The position numbers and the translations under genes are program-made. A stretch of 64,000 nucleotides of DNA. It comes from Callorhinus ursinus (lineage: Eukaryota > Chordata > Mammalia > Carnivora > Otariidae). How positions within the stretch are numbered: the first letter of the stretch is position 1; each line of letters begins with the position of its first letter. Shown here piece after piece: positions 9,763 to 22,995 of this stretch. Location: NCBI RefSeq assembly GCF_003265705.1, contig NW_020312848.1:56215707-56279706 (forward strand), given 5' to 3'. Under the pieces are notes generated by a model, which was not told the origin of the DNA, did no database searches, and saw only the letters and a program-made list of their open reading frames with translations.

Positions 9763-12759
9763 ACAGTGGTGTGAAGGGTGGATTGGAAAAAGGTGATCCC
9801 GCGGCAAGCAGAGAAGAGATGCCGTTTGAGCAATTTAGGCCAAATATAAGGGTATAAACTAAGTCATTGGCAGCAAGGTCAGAGAAAAGAGGACATGCTA
9901 AGATTCTTAAGGTGTTTGCTTGTTTGTTGTTTGTTTGTATAACAGAGCTCTCTGGGAACTTGCTGAAAGCTATTAGCATTTTGTACATATTAGTTTAAGA
10001 GTTTAGGGACTTCTAAGGTGGCTTTAGTTAGGAGGGCAAAGAGTTTACAGGGATCAGTGGCTCTCTTCTCCAATTTGAAGGGTTGGTTTGGGGAGGAGGA
10101 ATTTATGAGACCAGTATTAGATGCATCAGGTAAAACTGTCAAGGAGATAGTTTACAAATTGATTTAGTAGCTTAGGAGAGAGGTCAGAGCAGGAGTGAGG
10201 ATGTGGGAGCCTCTTCACAAAGGGGTGATATTGAGACCCTGGACACAAGAGCAGTCCTGGGTATCAGGGTGCTTATGAGAAGAGTACTGGACATAACCAG
10301 GGAGGCTACTTACTCCTAAGTAGGAGACCTGGGGGAAACTAGAGAAGGAGTGAGGAACTATGTACAGAGAATCCAGAAGAGAATGATGTTGAGGAAGCCA
10401 AAAGAGACATGAGTTTCAAGGAACAAGTCATCAAACTGTCAAATGTTGCAGAGGTCAAGCAAGGAAAGGACTGGAGGGTTTCCAGAGCAGTTTCAGTCAC
10501 CTGTGACTGTGGGATGAGCAGATTCCGAGGAAGCCAGATTGCAGCCATGCGGTGAGAAAAGAAGGGAGCCAAGGGAGGCGAGTGTGCAGGGCTTGTTTCA
10601 AAGAGAGCTTGTTGTGAGGGGCTGGGGAGTGCAAGGTGATGTCTGGAGTGAGATGGGGCATTGGGGGTTCACTTTTCCTTGCTTCTGTTGAAACAAGGAA
10701 AGCTAGATTTCCACATTGTCATATGACTTTGATTAGTTCTCTAACATTTGCTGTTTGCCATGTTTAAAATCTTTTTGTTGGTGATTATGTTTTTAGACAC
10801 TGTATAGTCTCTCCAAGCTTCCAATGGAAGCACTGCTGCCCAAACTGCTAGCATCCTGCTTCCAGTTCTGCTGAAACAGGCCGAGACTCCTCATTGGCTC
10901 TTAGTTGGTCTCCCCTCTCAGTGTTTAAGTTTCAGCATGCTAGTATTTGGAATTACAGTTTTAAAATTTCAGAATATGACTGATGTCCTTGAAGTTTGAC
11001 CTTTACCTGAAGAATTGGTCAAAAATGGTAAATGTTTAATGTTGCAGTTTAGAGAGTATCTTTATTGTGTTGCCAACTGCTGAATGACAGGGAGCTTTAA
11101 TTCTAACAAACTCTAATTAGAAAGAGGAAAAAAAATCAAAGGGTTATGTCAACCAGAATCAAAGTGAACCAGAGCAAGAAATAGTTTTATTGGTTACAGA
11201 ACATCAACAATGTGTGGTATAGTCTTATTCACTTCTTTTACTAGCAATGAAAATACTGCAGGCTGTCCCTAGAGGGTTCAGACAGTCTTATTGAACACAT
11301 AATCATTTTGATAGGTGTTTTTTGCTGGTAATATGATGCTCTTTGGGGCTGTAGAAAATTATTTATTTTTAGAGATATGCTAAATGATTCTTGGCTTTAA
11401 AAAACAAGACAATGTAGCAAATGTTTCTAATGTAGGAAGAAGTGGATAGTCAAGGCAACATATCCACTGGTTTCTTACTTAACAGTGTGTTAGCCTATTT
11501 TTGAGTATTATTTTTCTCAGCACAGTTGCTTTAAAGATGTTGACATCAAAAAAGAGTTACCACTTTTAAAGAGGGCATTGTGTTATAATAGAAAACAGTT
11601 ACCCATATAAAAGATTAAATAAAGGACATATACATGTACATATACATCAGTGCATATATACACATGTATATATACCATATATGTATATGATTTTGCTGTA
11701 TGAAGAACCTGGTTATCTTTCTCTGAGATTTAACTTTGAAATTCTTGGTCCTTTCTTTCTTTGCTTTCCAGTGAAGTTCAGTATTGTATCTTTTAACTCC
11801 CTTTGGACCCCTCCTGTTCCCCTTCTTGTCTAGAACCTTTAGGCCATTCCTTTAATCATTCTTTCCTCATTCTAGGCCACTCTCCTTGCTCCTCAACTTT
11901 CTTCTGAATCCATTTCAACCTGCCTAGGTTCAACCTCATTATCTGACATGTTTGCTGCTGTACCTGGGCTGGTGAGCCCTGCTAACTAAAACTTGACAAG
12001 CATGCGAATTGTAGCCCCTGTGAATTCATGGTCCCAAATTTGCTAGCCCTCGAGGACGGCCTTTGCCATCCTAGATTGTTTCCCAAGCAGGTCTCTTCTT
12101 TATGGCTGTTCTGTACTTTCACCCCCATCTTCAGACTTCCTCCCTGTCACCTCTTCCCTCCATTTCAGAAAATGATCTTGACTCTTGTCTTTTTGAGGCC
12201 CTCATGCAGGAACTCCTAAACATCTTTCCTTTCTACCACTCTTTCGGTACCTGCACATTTTCTCAACCCGTATTTTCCTGCCTTTTCTCCATAACTTTGT
12301 CACGAGGCTGCTCAAAAGAATAGTGCCTGCTTGCCTCCCTTTCTGTTCTCTGGCTTTCATCAAACTGCTCTTAATGAAGTAAAACTGTCAACGCCTATGA
12401 GATAGTGTTCAACTTTTACCTAATTTGCCTCTATCGTATTTTAGCATTACTGAGTGCTACCTCTAAGCATCTTCCTCAGTTTTTATGAAACCCCCTCTCT
12501 TTTGGATTTTCTTCCACGTTGGTTCTCACAAATTCAAAGTTGCCATTTTTCCAAAATAGCAGGAAGAGATTTGAGCATTTAATTCTTTACAAAATAATAA
12601 TTGGCATGAATGCTTAAAATTCAGTATAACCTAAAATTCAGTATTATCTAAAATTGTATTATACTTTTTTATCATATAAATGTATTACAGTTCAGTACTT
12701 GTTATACTTTTAGAAAGTAGGAAATACATATTAATTATCCTTGATTTCTTCTTTCCTAG
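9763..12759. other. ST7 intron, mostly unassigned
   Basis: About 3 kb with no repeat I can name confidently and no exon with matching ST7 residues. A TA/CA-rich patch lies at about 11630-11695. A pyrimidine-rich stretch at 11750-12540 might be an eroded LINE fragment. Confidence 0.5.
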
Positions 12760-12874
12760 TTAATGAAGGAGTTCCCCTTGCTGAGCATGTTCAACATCCA
12801 TGAAAACCTTTTAGAAGCTCTTCTGGAACTACAAGCGTATGCTGATGTTCAGGCAGTCTTAGCAAAGTATGATG
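12760..12874 (+). CDS. ST7: ST7 internal coding exon (window exon 1)
   Basis: 115 nt, starts in phase 0 after the acceptor TTTCCTAG and ends one base into a codon at the donor G|GTAAGT. It encodes 38 residues beginning [20 protein letters not shown] and ending [13 protein letters not shown]. This matches the central ST7 segment, which I recall as identical in human. The residue pattern ([21 protein letters not shown]) is a strongly helical, TPR-like stretch. That structural reading is inference. The split codon (G + AT of the next exon) restores Asp, giving YDDISLP. The preceding exon is outside the window or was not recognised. Confidence 0.96.
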
Positions 12875-15800
12875 GTAAGTTCTTGGGTATTTTTATCTAC
12901 TTGAGTATTTTTTTCTTCTTGATGTATTTCAATGATTAGATCAGAAAGATCATTTCAAATAGTATAGGACTTTAACAACTACCCACTTACAGATTTTTTT
13001 TACCTACAGTTTTATGATGGCATTTTATAAAATCTTAGAGTTTTATGGTTGGTCAGTGGGGGCCTGTGCCGCATGCCTCTCCTTCCCTCCCTTCTACTCT
13101 TCCTGTCAGCAAGAGTTAGGCATGCTTTGCTTTATTGCCCCCATTGTCAGGAATCACTCAGAACCTCTGTAGGCAACACGTATCTTGTGGGGACAGCCCC
13201 GATTGTTTGAGCTCCTGCTGTGACCCCACATGGGACGACTGTGACCACTACTGGTTGGTCATGTTGATCCTTTGAAGCAATATAGAACAGCTAGTAGCCC
13301 TGACGACAGCCCCTGTGACAGTTCAGGAAATATTTGAAGATAAAAGAATGTGTCCTTCATCCCAGGTCTTCTCCTCATTAGCAGAATACCTCCCATTTCT
13401 GCACGCAAAGGGCTTTGAGGTCCCTTCGCCATTCAGGTTACTTACCCATGAGCTTTTTCATTTTGCCTGTTCTTAATAAACCAGAAAAATAAACTGACAC
13501 ATCTTAGAGATTTCAAAACTCTTGTGTTATATTGCCATTTTCTGTGAATTCACTATTTGATTAATTGCATAAGAGTTATCCACGTAATTCCCTGCCATGA
13601 CCTAGCTCCTGGAATCTCTGCAGGATTATTATTCTACCTTATTTCATTTGTTTGCTTCTAAAATGGATGTTAGGGAGTGATTACTTTTATCACATGCTCA
13701 TTTTTTGCTTTGTAAAGTATTTTTTTAGTAAGCATCTTCAGTACATTTAAAGAACTGTTCAGGTCAAAATTTCCAGGAATTCCTCAAACTAATAGAACGA
13801 ACTATTTTATTTTAATGCACAGTTCTTCATAAGGGATCTGTGAAGCAGGCTGGAGTTGTTACCTCCTACAGTTGGGAAAACTGAGGCATTGGGAGACTTG
13901 GTTTTGTTTTGTTGTTAATTCTTGCTCAAATCAGTGGAAACTACAATCCCTCAGCCAGTGATGGCATTTCTTGGCCTGTGCATACTTGGCCCTGTGTAAC
14001 AAGATATATGCTACCTAGTATGGAACTGATTTTAGAAAGAGAGAAAAGTATTTGTGGCATACTTCATAGTAAACAAAATAAAGACTGTTTGGCCTTCATG
14101 TCAGCTCACTTTTGTTCTCTGTTTATTTGCTGGAATCTCACTATTCGGCTGACCTTGGGAATCTAAGCTATAAGACTACCTTATAAGCAAAATGCTCATA
14201 CACTGAGGGTCTTTTGGTGCAAAAGGAACCCAGTCCCATGTACCTGGGTTTAGGTGGCCATGCACTTTTTCCAGATGCTACCCTGTAGCCGTCAATGCCA
14301 TAGCAAGGTTCTGGTGTTATCATCCCTAATGCCGACCTATGCTCAACCTAGTACACCAAGGCTTAAGAAAATAGTTCCAACTGGTAGAGCCTTTGATGTC
14401 TCAAGTCTCATAAGGCTCCTTTCACAATGATCTCAGTTCATTACAGAAATCGTCAGCTTCGTGTTACAAGACTGATTGTAAAATAGAGAAATGAACTCAT
14501 TTGGAGCTTTCTGTCATCTCTATCTATCCCATTGCACAGCCTCGGCTCCACAACAACCAAACACTGATTTATTAGATTCTGATAACATATGTTCACATTA
14601 TTTGTTATAACAGCCCGTCACACCCTCCACTAAAACTTGGCTCACACTTTGCAAAATTCCTTTGTTGCGAATGGACAAACTCACCATACCAGGGCCCTTG
14701 TGTTGAGCTTTGTTTATGTTGTGTACCTGGCAACAGAGATGATGTTCTTATTCATTATTCATGGAAAAAGAGCCTCATTAGTGGCAGGACACATACTGTT
14801 GCTGAGATGCCTTGGTAGGAGTTTTGAGTTCAGCAGTTGTCAATAGACTGCAGATGACCTAACCTCGACTGAATTCTGGAGGGTGTTTTGGTGAGGACTT
14901 GGCTCAGGTCTGTGTCATTTACAGTAGAAATATAATGAAGTGGCTGCTGAAGTTACTGTTCTTGTAGACTGAGCCACAACCACACAAGACTATTAAAAAA
15001 CATGCCTCTTGTTTCTCACCCCATACCATAAAATGGGCTCTTTCAAGTTCAGCCCCGCTGCTTTTCCTGGAGACCCAAAGGATCTTGACTGAGTTGTTGC
15101 CTCATTTTTCTGGCCCTGTGCAAGAAAGTGTGGGTGCTTTAGAGGGCTTGGAGTACAGACAGCAATTAGGGGCACCCTGTTCCTCACTCTAGTTCAGATG
15201 TCATCAGTCTAATCCATGAGATGCTGGAGACAGCACTTTGAATTCTGACCCCCCCATCCCTCTTCACAGAGCCACACCCAAAGCAGCATGATTATATGTT
15301 ATCTTTGCAGATTGGAATGCTCTGGTTGGGTAGCTAATTCTTGGATGGTTTATGGGTACCGCGGTCCTTCTTTATTACTTTTGCTAGGTGGCCGAATTTT
15401 TTAAATAGTATGTTGGGAAGTGACACAGTGGGATTTGTGCTGCTTTCCTGACCTTTGCAAAAAGGATTTAGAAATATGGCAAGGCAGGGGAGACCAGCAT
15501 GTTCAAAGGAGGGAGGAAGGTGACATGTATCCCTTTGCCTCATTCTTTTTGTTCTTCACCTTCTAAAAAAATTTTTTTAGCTTTGAGTTTTAAAAGTGAT
15601 ATTCACAAACTCCTTTTACAGTGAAGCACCTGGATCCCTAGTAGGATTACCAGTGAATTGGTCATACCTCCTTGTAATCTGTAGTTTAATTTTGATTTTG
15701 CCCTTGAGATCCCTTCTCATGTTATGTTATTCCAGCCGTTAGTCTGAAGTGCTGTCTTGCTATCCTCAGGAGTTTTCGTACTCTTTTTTCAATTTGCTAA

Positions 15801-15876
15801 CCCACATTATGGGTGGGCATTTTTTATCCAGGTGGTTGGTCCTGCTTTTGGAGTCCTTCACGCAATGACTGAAATA
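12875..15876. other. ST7 intron, mostly unassigned
   Basis: First 3 kb of a 19.3-kb intron. An eroded antisense MIR fragment may lie at 13836-13905 ('tacagttgggaaaactgagg'). No exon-like structure and no other named repeat. Confidence 0.5.
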
Positions 15877-16055
15877 ACAGCAGCTACAACTAGCATTTAT
15901 TGAGTTCTTGTATTGTGCCAGGGTCAGACATGATTCTAAGCTCCACACGGATGAACTCATTCTTACCATAGGCATATGAGGCAGATACTATTATTAGCCC
16001 CATTTTATAGCTGTGGTAACTGGTACAGAGATAAGTTAAGTAACTTGTTCAAATG
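15877..16055 (-). repeat. MIR, antisense
   Basis: Reads 'ctagcatttattgagttctt', 'attattagccccattttata', then 'agttaagtaacttgttcaaa'. The order and wording of the antisense MIR core are clear. Confidence 0.88.
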
Positions 16056-16154
16056 AAGAGCCTAAGATGCCAAAGTAAAGCCATGGAGATGGCTTCCACT
16101 TTCTCTGCCGTTGGCAGTATTTTTTTTTTATTGTTTTTATTAACACCATTCTTG

Positions 16155-16385
16155 TTATTATTAGCTACAGTTTATCGAGAACCTACCATGTGCCAAGCAT
16201 GTTATACACATTACCTGTAACCCTCAATAACCTTGCAAGGAGGTAGTTATTCCATTTTAGCAGATGCAGAAACTGAGGCTTGTGAGTTTAAGTAACTTTC
16301 AAGACCACATTCCTTGAAAACGGCAGAACTGGGATTCAAATCCAGGTCTCTCTGGCTCTAAAAGCCCATGTGTTTTCCATAAATG
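16155..16385 (-). repeat. MIR, antisense (second copy)
   Basis: Begins at 'ttattattagctacagttta', with 'accatgtgccaagcatgtta', 'gcagaaactgaggcttgtga' and 'agaactgggattcaaatcca'. Nearly full length and in the same orientation as the MIR about 100 bp to the left. The two are separate insertions rather than a tandem duplication, because each carries its own full set of MIR landmarks. Confidence 0.9.
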
Positions 16386-16507
16386 TAAGCCTTGCTGAAT
16401 GACTTGCTCTGCCTCTCTCACTCCTTTTGGAAAGGCATGAGTTAGGTGGGCTGGAGCCGTGGTGCAGAATTTCAGTGATGCCAAATTGTCTTTTAAGATT
16501 CTTTTTT

Positions 16508-16704
16508 TTTTTTTTTAAGATTTTATTTATTTATTTGACAGAGAGAGACACAGTGAGAGAGGGAACACAAGCAGGGGGAGTGGGAGAGGGAGAAGCAGGC
16601 TTCCCGTAGATCAGGGAGCCCAATGGGAGGCTCAGTCCCAGGATCCTGGGATCATGACCTGAGATGAAGGCAGATGCTTAATGACTGAGCCACCCAGGCG
16701 CCCC
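16508..16704 (-). mobile_element. CAN-SINE, antisense, young subtype
   Basis: Long T run, TTTATTTATTTGACAGAGAG, then 'gagagggaacacaagcaggg' (the feature I take as arctoid-type), 'gggatcatgacctgagatga' and the reversed head ending 'ccacccaggcgcccc'. Partial direct repeats of TTAAGAT lie on both sides. Left boundary is approximate because of the T run. Confidence 0.93.
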
Positions 16705-17244
16705 TTAAGATGACTTTTTAATCATTCCTTAAGAACCTGGTATATCTCTATTTGCTTATCTTTCTGAAACTCTCTTGAAAATATGACTTTCTATTTTCAA
16801 TCACCTTGTGCCTGATTTCTTTGCCACAAAAGGGATTTGATGTATGGTGTTGATTTAATTTGAGATTTATCATCTTTTTTTTTTCAGTCATACATTAGCT
16901 ATAAACACAGAAATGTTTTTTTAAGATCATTAAGTCATCAGAACCTTCTTTTGGAACCATTGAGAAAGTTGTTATAAGCTTTGGGTTGCCTTTCAAAGGA
17001 GCTTATAGGCCACCTAGGTTGAAAACTGACGTCTCAAAGATTAGGGTGGTAATGTGGAAAAGAATTCATGCATTTATTATTCATTATCATTTGTGCATTT
17101 CAACTTTAGAAGAATCTTCTAGAGCAAGTGAATGCGAGTATGATTGCTACAAGATACCTTTGGGAGCATCTAGTTTGGTCTGGTCTCTAGTTAGTGATCC
17201 CTTGGGAACACCAGGGGCTGCCACCCCGGGTGCCAGCCTGCTGA

Positions 17245-17480
17245 GATCAAGGGCCAGGTCTGCCTTTCACCAGCTGACTGAACTTCAGCATATTACTTAA
17301 CCTTCTAAGCCTCGGTTTCTTTCTCTGGAAATGGAATCAAGGCTTAGAAAGGCTAAGTAACTTGCTCAAGATCACACAGCTGGGAATTTGTCATGAGGAT
17401 TACAGTAGTTAATCCATGTTAAATGTTTAGAACAGCGTGGGGTACACATTAAGCATTCAGTAACTCTCAGCCATTATAAA
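17245..17480 (+). repeat. MIR, sense, with an internal inverted MIR segment
   Basis: Sense MIR wording before ('gtctgcctttcaccagctga', 'cttctaagcctcggtttctt') and after ('catgaggattacagtagtta', 'gtttagaacagcgtggggta'). Between them, 17341-17385 is antisense MIR ('ggctaagtaacttgctcaag', 'atcacacagctggga'). The two copies of this MIR region form an imperfect inverted repeat of about 45 bp with a loop at about 17312-17340. Confidence 0.78.
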
Positions 17481-19790
17481 AAGCCAACATTACTCCTGAA
17501 CTTCACCACTGTTCTCAATCCATTTTGTTCAAAAGGAAAACCATATATAAAATGTCAGTTAAAATGAGAGAATAAGAACCCTGTCTTGTGCCCCCCAAAA
17601 GGCGGTGTTATGGCCTGTTATTAAAATTACTTATGGATCTAATAGGACATGTAGATAGATAGATATTTGATAAGAATGGGAATGCTTAGTTTTATCTACA
17701 AACAATTCTTAAACTTTTGGAAAGCTGAAAAAAAAGTGCCAGGGATTTTCATTCCTGATCAAAAGACAAATTGTTTCAGGCTTGGGGCAATTTGCACCAA
17801 TGGAAATACAAGTCCAAGCTCTTTTGGATATTTACTCCATTAGGTCATTTAGTGATTGCCCTTAATTTGGGACAGAAATTTCCCTGTGAGGGACAAACTG
17901 GCCTTTTATATAGTCATGAATGTTATATAAATGCAACAGCTGTATCAAGACCATTTTTATGGTGCCATCAAGCCCATCCTAAATTAGCATTATTATCTGC
18001 CATCTGTAATGTGCAGAGGGTATACTTTCAAGAACAGGACATGTTTCTAACACTGGGAGAAATACTTTCATCTCAGTAGATTGAAAACAGAGATTCTAAA
18101 GAAAGCATTAGGGAATTAGTCTATGTTGAGACTATTCAGAGAATAAGCTTTTTGCTGATACTGTTTTGCAGAGTCAGCATGTAGTTATAAGTAAAAATTT
18201 CATAAACCATGTTCATTTCCCAAGGTCTTATAAACTAACACAAGCTCCTCAACTATCATCACAGTTCCTTTCAAGTGGTCACTGGATACTCTGTCTTTTC
18301 GTTAGGCTATTTTTCATTTATGTTTAAGGAATGGGCACGAATAAGAGGGATTTGAGATGCCAGGAGGACCAGTGAGTAGAATCTGTTTTCAGGCGTCAGT
18401 ATCAGGTTTGAGCGTCACGCAGTCCAGACCTCCAAAACAGTGCTTTTCAGTCAAGTGTGTGGTTTTGAGTTTTGATGCCAAAGGCACAACAGCTTCTGAG
18501 ATAGATCTACTACAAAATTAGGCTGCATTCAAGAAAGAAGATTTGAAATGCAGTCAGTCCCTAGTGACAGACTGTAAGCCTAGTCTAGCTCCCTTCCCTG
18601 GGCTGGTTCTTATGGAAAAGATCAAGGAGACCAAGGCGAATGTTGAAGAGCATCCTTCTGTAAAAATGGGCAAATGAATCACATCACTGCTTCAAAGAAG
18701 AAAATGATTATCAGCACTGATACCATGAGCTATGTCTCCAGGCTGGTAAGCATGAGTCACTAAGAAATGATGGCCCTTTATAGCTTTGCACTGGGTGTCC
18801 TGCTGACTTGGAAACCAAGAGGGTAGGTAGTTCTGTCAAGTGAACTAGGCCTTTCAATTAGCAGTTGACTGTCATATACATGCAATGAGCAGGAGTTCTA
18901 ATAATAGATGTTATTTCAATAAAAACTGTATGCATGAGAAGCTGCTATTGTCTCTGATGATGGAAGACATTTTATGAATGCATACATTTGTAATTCACAT
19001 AGTTAGCACATGAACAAACCCTCGAAATTTATATTGGCTTTAGTAATCCTTATTGCCTAGTTATCATAATTTACCAAGGTAACATTCCCCCCTCCCACCC
19101 CCCAGCCAGCCATTACCATCACATAAACTGCTGTGTTTGACTCCGGGGCACTGGCCACAGAAGGGCTCTCTGACACAGACCTTCTGGAGTAATCCAGTCC
19201 AAAAGTTGCAAATAACATCTGGTGTTTGGCTTTATAGCATAAGATGAATTTTTCTGGGTGTAGTTGAGTCTGTGTTGCCTGCCCCTCCCCCTGCACCAAA
19301 TTACTAAGGTCATGTAGTATTTCCCGATTGAATCATTGAACTCCCAGGTGGCACAAAGGGATCTTGGATTGGCTTTTTAAAGGTGGGACAAAGAGACCAT
19401 ACACTGTCTGGAACCAAAAAAAAAAAACAAAAAACAAAAAACAAAACAAAAAATAATTCTAAGGACAGAATTCTACATTTCTGTTGTTTGCTTTGTATCA
19501 TATCATGTACAGAAGTAAACTGAGAAATTTTACTGAAGAAAGCCACTGAGGACAGCATCACATAATGGGACAGTTATATCACACCTCATCCATAAACAGG
19601 TTAGGAAGGAGAAATGGGGCTGCATTTTTGTTTGTTTGGTCAGTCAGTTTATGGCTCCAAAAGCGTTGTCAAGGCCAAATGTGTTGGATTAATATAAACT
19701 TCCAGTATATCAATGTGTAGCCTGACCCAGAAAAGGTACTTGATACTCCATAATCTTAAATGATTACAGAGAGTAATTAGGTTAGTTTCT
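17481..19790. other. ST7 intron, mostly unassigned
   Basis: No named repeat. Contains a four-unit GATA run near 17655 and an A-rich (CAAAAA)n stretch at about 19415-19455. A + strand ORF of 102 codons at 17771-18079 has no recognisable domain and no splice evidence. Confidence 0.5.
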
Positions 19791-19794
19791 TTTC

Positions 19795-20150
19795 AAATTA
19801 ATTCAGCAGGGATCCATCAAATCCTTATATTGAAAATACTAACTTTTAGGTGCTCTCAGATTCAGAGATGAATATAATCTATTCTGTGTTGCCAAGAAGC
19901 TTTATTGTCTGGTAGAGAAAGATGTAAAAAAACAGTAAGAACAAAAAACAAAAAAAAAAAACCCAAAAAGTCAAAACCACCCACAGTAAATTGAGGTGGG
20001 ATCCATCAGTGCTCTCTGAATCTGTTTGAAATATGCTAAAGTGGTACAGAGAAAGAAACCCTTTGAGAGCAAGCCCTGTATTTTCTTCTCGGACACTCCT
20101 GTGCAGGGGTAGACATTCCGAACAGCTGTATTGAATGAATGACTTTTTAG
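19795..20150 (-). repeat. L2-like LINE remnant, antisense
   Basis: The 'aattcagcagggatccatca' and 'cttttaggtgctctcagatt' segments recall the antisense L2 3' end (normally 'ttcaacaaatatttattgag' and 'ctaggtgctggggatacag'). Very eroded. An A-rich stretch interrupts it at about 19926-19975. Confidence 0.4.
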
Positions 20151-20929
20151 ACGGAGATGCACTATGACATAGTGTCCTCATTTGTGAGGTGCTTTGGGAC
20201 TTATTTATGCTGGCTGCTACCCTTGAAAACATTGTTTTGGAATTGTAGATATGAAATTGACCCTCGATTGACCTAGCTCATGCATAGGAACAATAATGAT
20301 CCTTTTAAAATTATATCTTGATTATTATTATTGTAGATGAACAAAAGGAAATTAGGTCAAAAAGATTATCACCGAAAAAACTTCTATCTAAAGTTTTACC
20401 CCATGGGTTTTCTGAGACACATCAAATTGACAGTTTTGCTCCAAATTACGTAAATTTCCTCCAAGATTATTACATTGAATTTCAACTTTGCTATTATGAG
20501 CATTTATGACTTTTGAAAACTTAAGAGTCATTCTCCCTGAGATGACCTTTTCCTTCAGTGGCCTCATTCCCATAAAGGGTCCTAGGGAGCCAGAAGAGGT
20601 GTGGTTTGCCTTCCTTGTTTTTGGCCCCAAACCCTTCAACTTCCCTTCAACCTTGTCAGCTTGTACTCTTGCTTTCTCCCTGCCTCACTTGTAAACTTCA
20701 CTGCTGTCTCAAACAGACATCTGGATTTAGAGCACCAGTACAGTTTCATCCGTTTTGCTGGAATGCCATCAGCAATGATAAATGCAGTACACATGCTGAG
20801 AAATAACAAGTTTCTGACTCTGTCTCAGTACATCCATCAGTCCTGACACTTTCGGCTTCCAGAAGCTAAATTAGATGTAAGTGTTTGCCTATCAAAGGGA
20901 GCTAATATCAAGTGATTTGAGATGTTAGT

Positions 20930-21470
20930 ACATTAACTTAAGATTTCTTTCAGCAAATATAGGACCACCATGTTTTAGACTTTGTTTTGGTTCAAGGGTA
21001 CAAAGTGACGGAGAAACACAGCTGTTACTCCTAGCACATACCACGTAAGTAGGAGAGGGAAGGAAGAAAACAATTGCTGTAAAGACTGCAATAGAATTTA
21101 ACCCAATATGGAAGGGACACTTTACCCAGGGGGAAGTGAGAGAAGGCTTCCTGGTGGAGGTGGCACCTGAGTTGAGCCAGACAGTGAAAATACTAGAGAC
21201 AGAACATATGGAAAGGTTCAGGAGCAGGATTGACCCAGCCCATGTGGAATACTCCGTGTATCCTACAAAGCAGAGGAATGGTGGAGGGCTGCAGCAAAGG
21301 GCTGAAGATGCACTGGGTGAGTTAGGAAGGGACTGCACCTCACAGAGCTTTGGACCTAATTCCACCAGCCATGGGGAGACCATGAAGCAATCTCAGCAGG
21401 GATGGGCTCTCGTCTGACCTCAAAGTGGAGAGAGTGACACAGTAGATTCATATTCTGCCCTTTTTTGACT
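20930..21470 (-). repeat. L2 LINE, antisense
   Basis: The landmark 'gaaggcttcctggtggaggt' at about 21143 followed by 'ggcacctgagttgagcc' is the reverse of the L2 'aagccttccctgacc' region. Before it come the antisense L2 3' end features ('caagggtacaaagtgacgga'). The short ORFs seen here on both strands are relics of, or artefacts within, this element. Confidence 0.75.
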
Positions 21471-22048
21471 TGAGGTGGTTGAGGGATGAACCCAGAGTGT
21501 AGAAGCACTAAGACATGAGGGAGTGGAGTGCCACTGTAGAGTGCCAGTGAAGTGGTTTCAGACTCAGAGAAGCAGGATTCTCTCCATTAGGGAGATACTT
21601 GGGAGGCTTTCAACCAAAAATTATGAAAGAGTTTGGTTTTTCTTCTTTAAACAACAAATGGGAATTCCGATGCAGAAGCTTTTTTATTTCCAGGGTTCTC
21701 AAAACTTCCTATTTTAAGCTCTAACCACTTAATTTCATTTGCTTTCTGGTGATCTCTTAACTATAGGAAATTGAAGTCTATGTAGACCCAGCATAAACCT
21801 TAGATAATCTGTCAGGGGACTGTAACACAATTAGAGCCTGCCCGGACTCATACAGCCCATTAACACCTACCTATTTCTGCTGAGTCATACAATGATACAG
21901 GAGAAAAAATGTGGAATGTGGGGAACAGGTGGAGTGTCCACCTCGTCTTTAAAGGTTGTGAATTTAGAGACAGTGCAGTACAGGATGTAAATGCCTGTGT
22001 ATGCAGATCTACAAGTCTTATTTGCTAAAAGCAAAGCACCTGATACAC

Positions 22049-22243
22049 TTTTTTTTTTTAAGATTTTTATTTATTTATTTGACAGAGAGAGAGAGAGCAC
22101 AGGCAGGGGGAGGAGCAGAGGGAGAGGAAGAAACAGGCTCCCCACTGAGCAGAGAGCCTGATGCAGGACTCGAATCCAGGACCCTGAGATCATGACCTGA
22201 GCCGAAGGCAGACGCTTAACCAACTGAGCCACCCAGGTGCCTC
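22049..22243 (-). mobile_element. CAN-SINE, antisense
   Basis: T run, TTTATTTATTTGACAGAGAG, 'atcatgacctgagccgaagg', 'cagacgcttaaccaactgag', reversed head ending 'ccacccaggtgcctc'. Flanking sequences share a CTGATA-like direct repeat, so the exact target duplication is uncertain. Confidence 0.93.
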
Positions 22244-22864
22244 ACATCTGATAAATTCTTGCCTTGCTGACAGTTCAGTTGCTACTAAAGTAGGCAAAGC
22301 CTGAGAGTAATTAATATGCTGAGTTTAATTTTTACCAAAATGGAAGAACTTTAAGAGAAGGAGATCATGTTATCTTATAGCTCATAGCAGTCAAAGAAGG
22401 GAACATTGGTCATAGACAGATTTCCTGAATCTAAAAACAAACAAATGACAACAAAAAGCCAAAAGCTATACCCTTTTTTAAGTCAGAGGAAAGATAAATA
22501 TAAACCTCTAACTCGAGATTCAGTGAACAACTTTGTGCTGACACCATTTGGCAGAGAAGACACAGATTTTTAAGTGGAAATGGTTCAAAAAAGATGGGAG
22601 GTTCTAGACGATGACATTATAGTTATTCCCAATGGAAAAAAAAGTAAAGGAAACACAAATGATTTAAGTATATGAAAGGTCAGAGTGACAAATCATTAAA
22701 TAAGTATATATAAGTGGGGTAGAAACCTGTAAGCAGGTGGTTAGAGTTGCTCAAGTCCAGAGGAAGCTAAAGTCTCAGGACTTCCCTTGTGAAGTTGTTT
22801 TCTAAGCAAACTGATGAAGAAAGTATAAGAGAATGACAATGAAGAAAACAGAAGCAAGCATCAC

Positions 22865-22995
22865 ATTGGCAGTACGGGATGGTGACAGGGACCAGGCATT
22901 GCAAGACCAACTCTGTCACTAATTAGTTAGGTGGCTCTATATATCATTTGGCTTCTCTGATCTTGTATTTTTTCATCTGTAAAATAAAAGATTTT
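22865..22995 (+). repeat. MIR fragment, sense
   Basis: Sense MIR order: 'ctctgtcactaattagttag', 'tttggcttctctgatcttgt', 'tttcatctgtaaaataaaag'. Confidence 0.7.

Noticed and set aside
9597..9988. Overlapping minus ORFs rich in Phe, Ser and Leu
   Set aside because: Low-complexity translation of the purine tract.
17771..18079. 102-codon + ORF as a gene or extra ST7 exon
   Set aside because: No domain, no matching ST7 residues and no fitting splice phase; chance-sized in AT-rich sequence.
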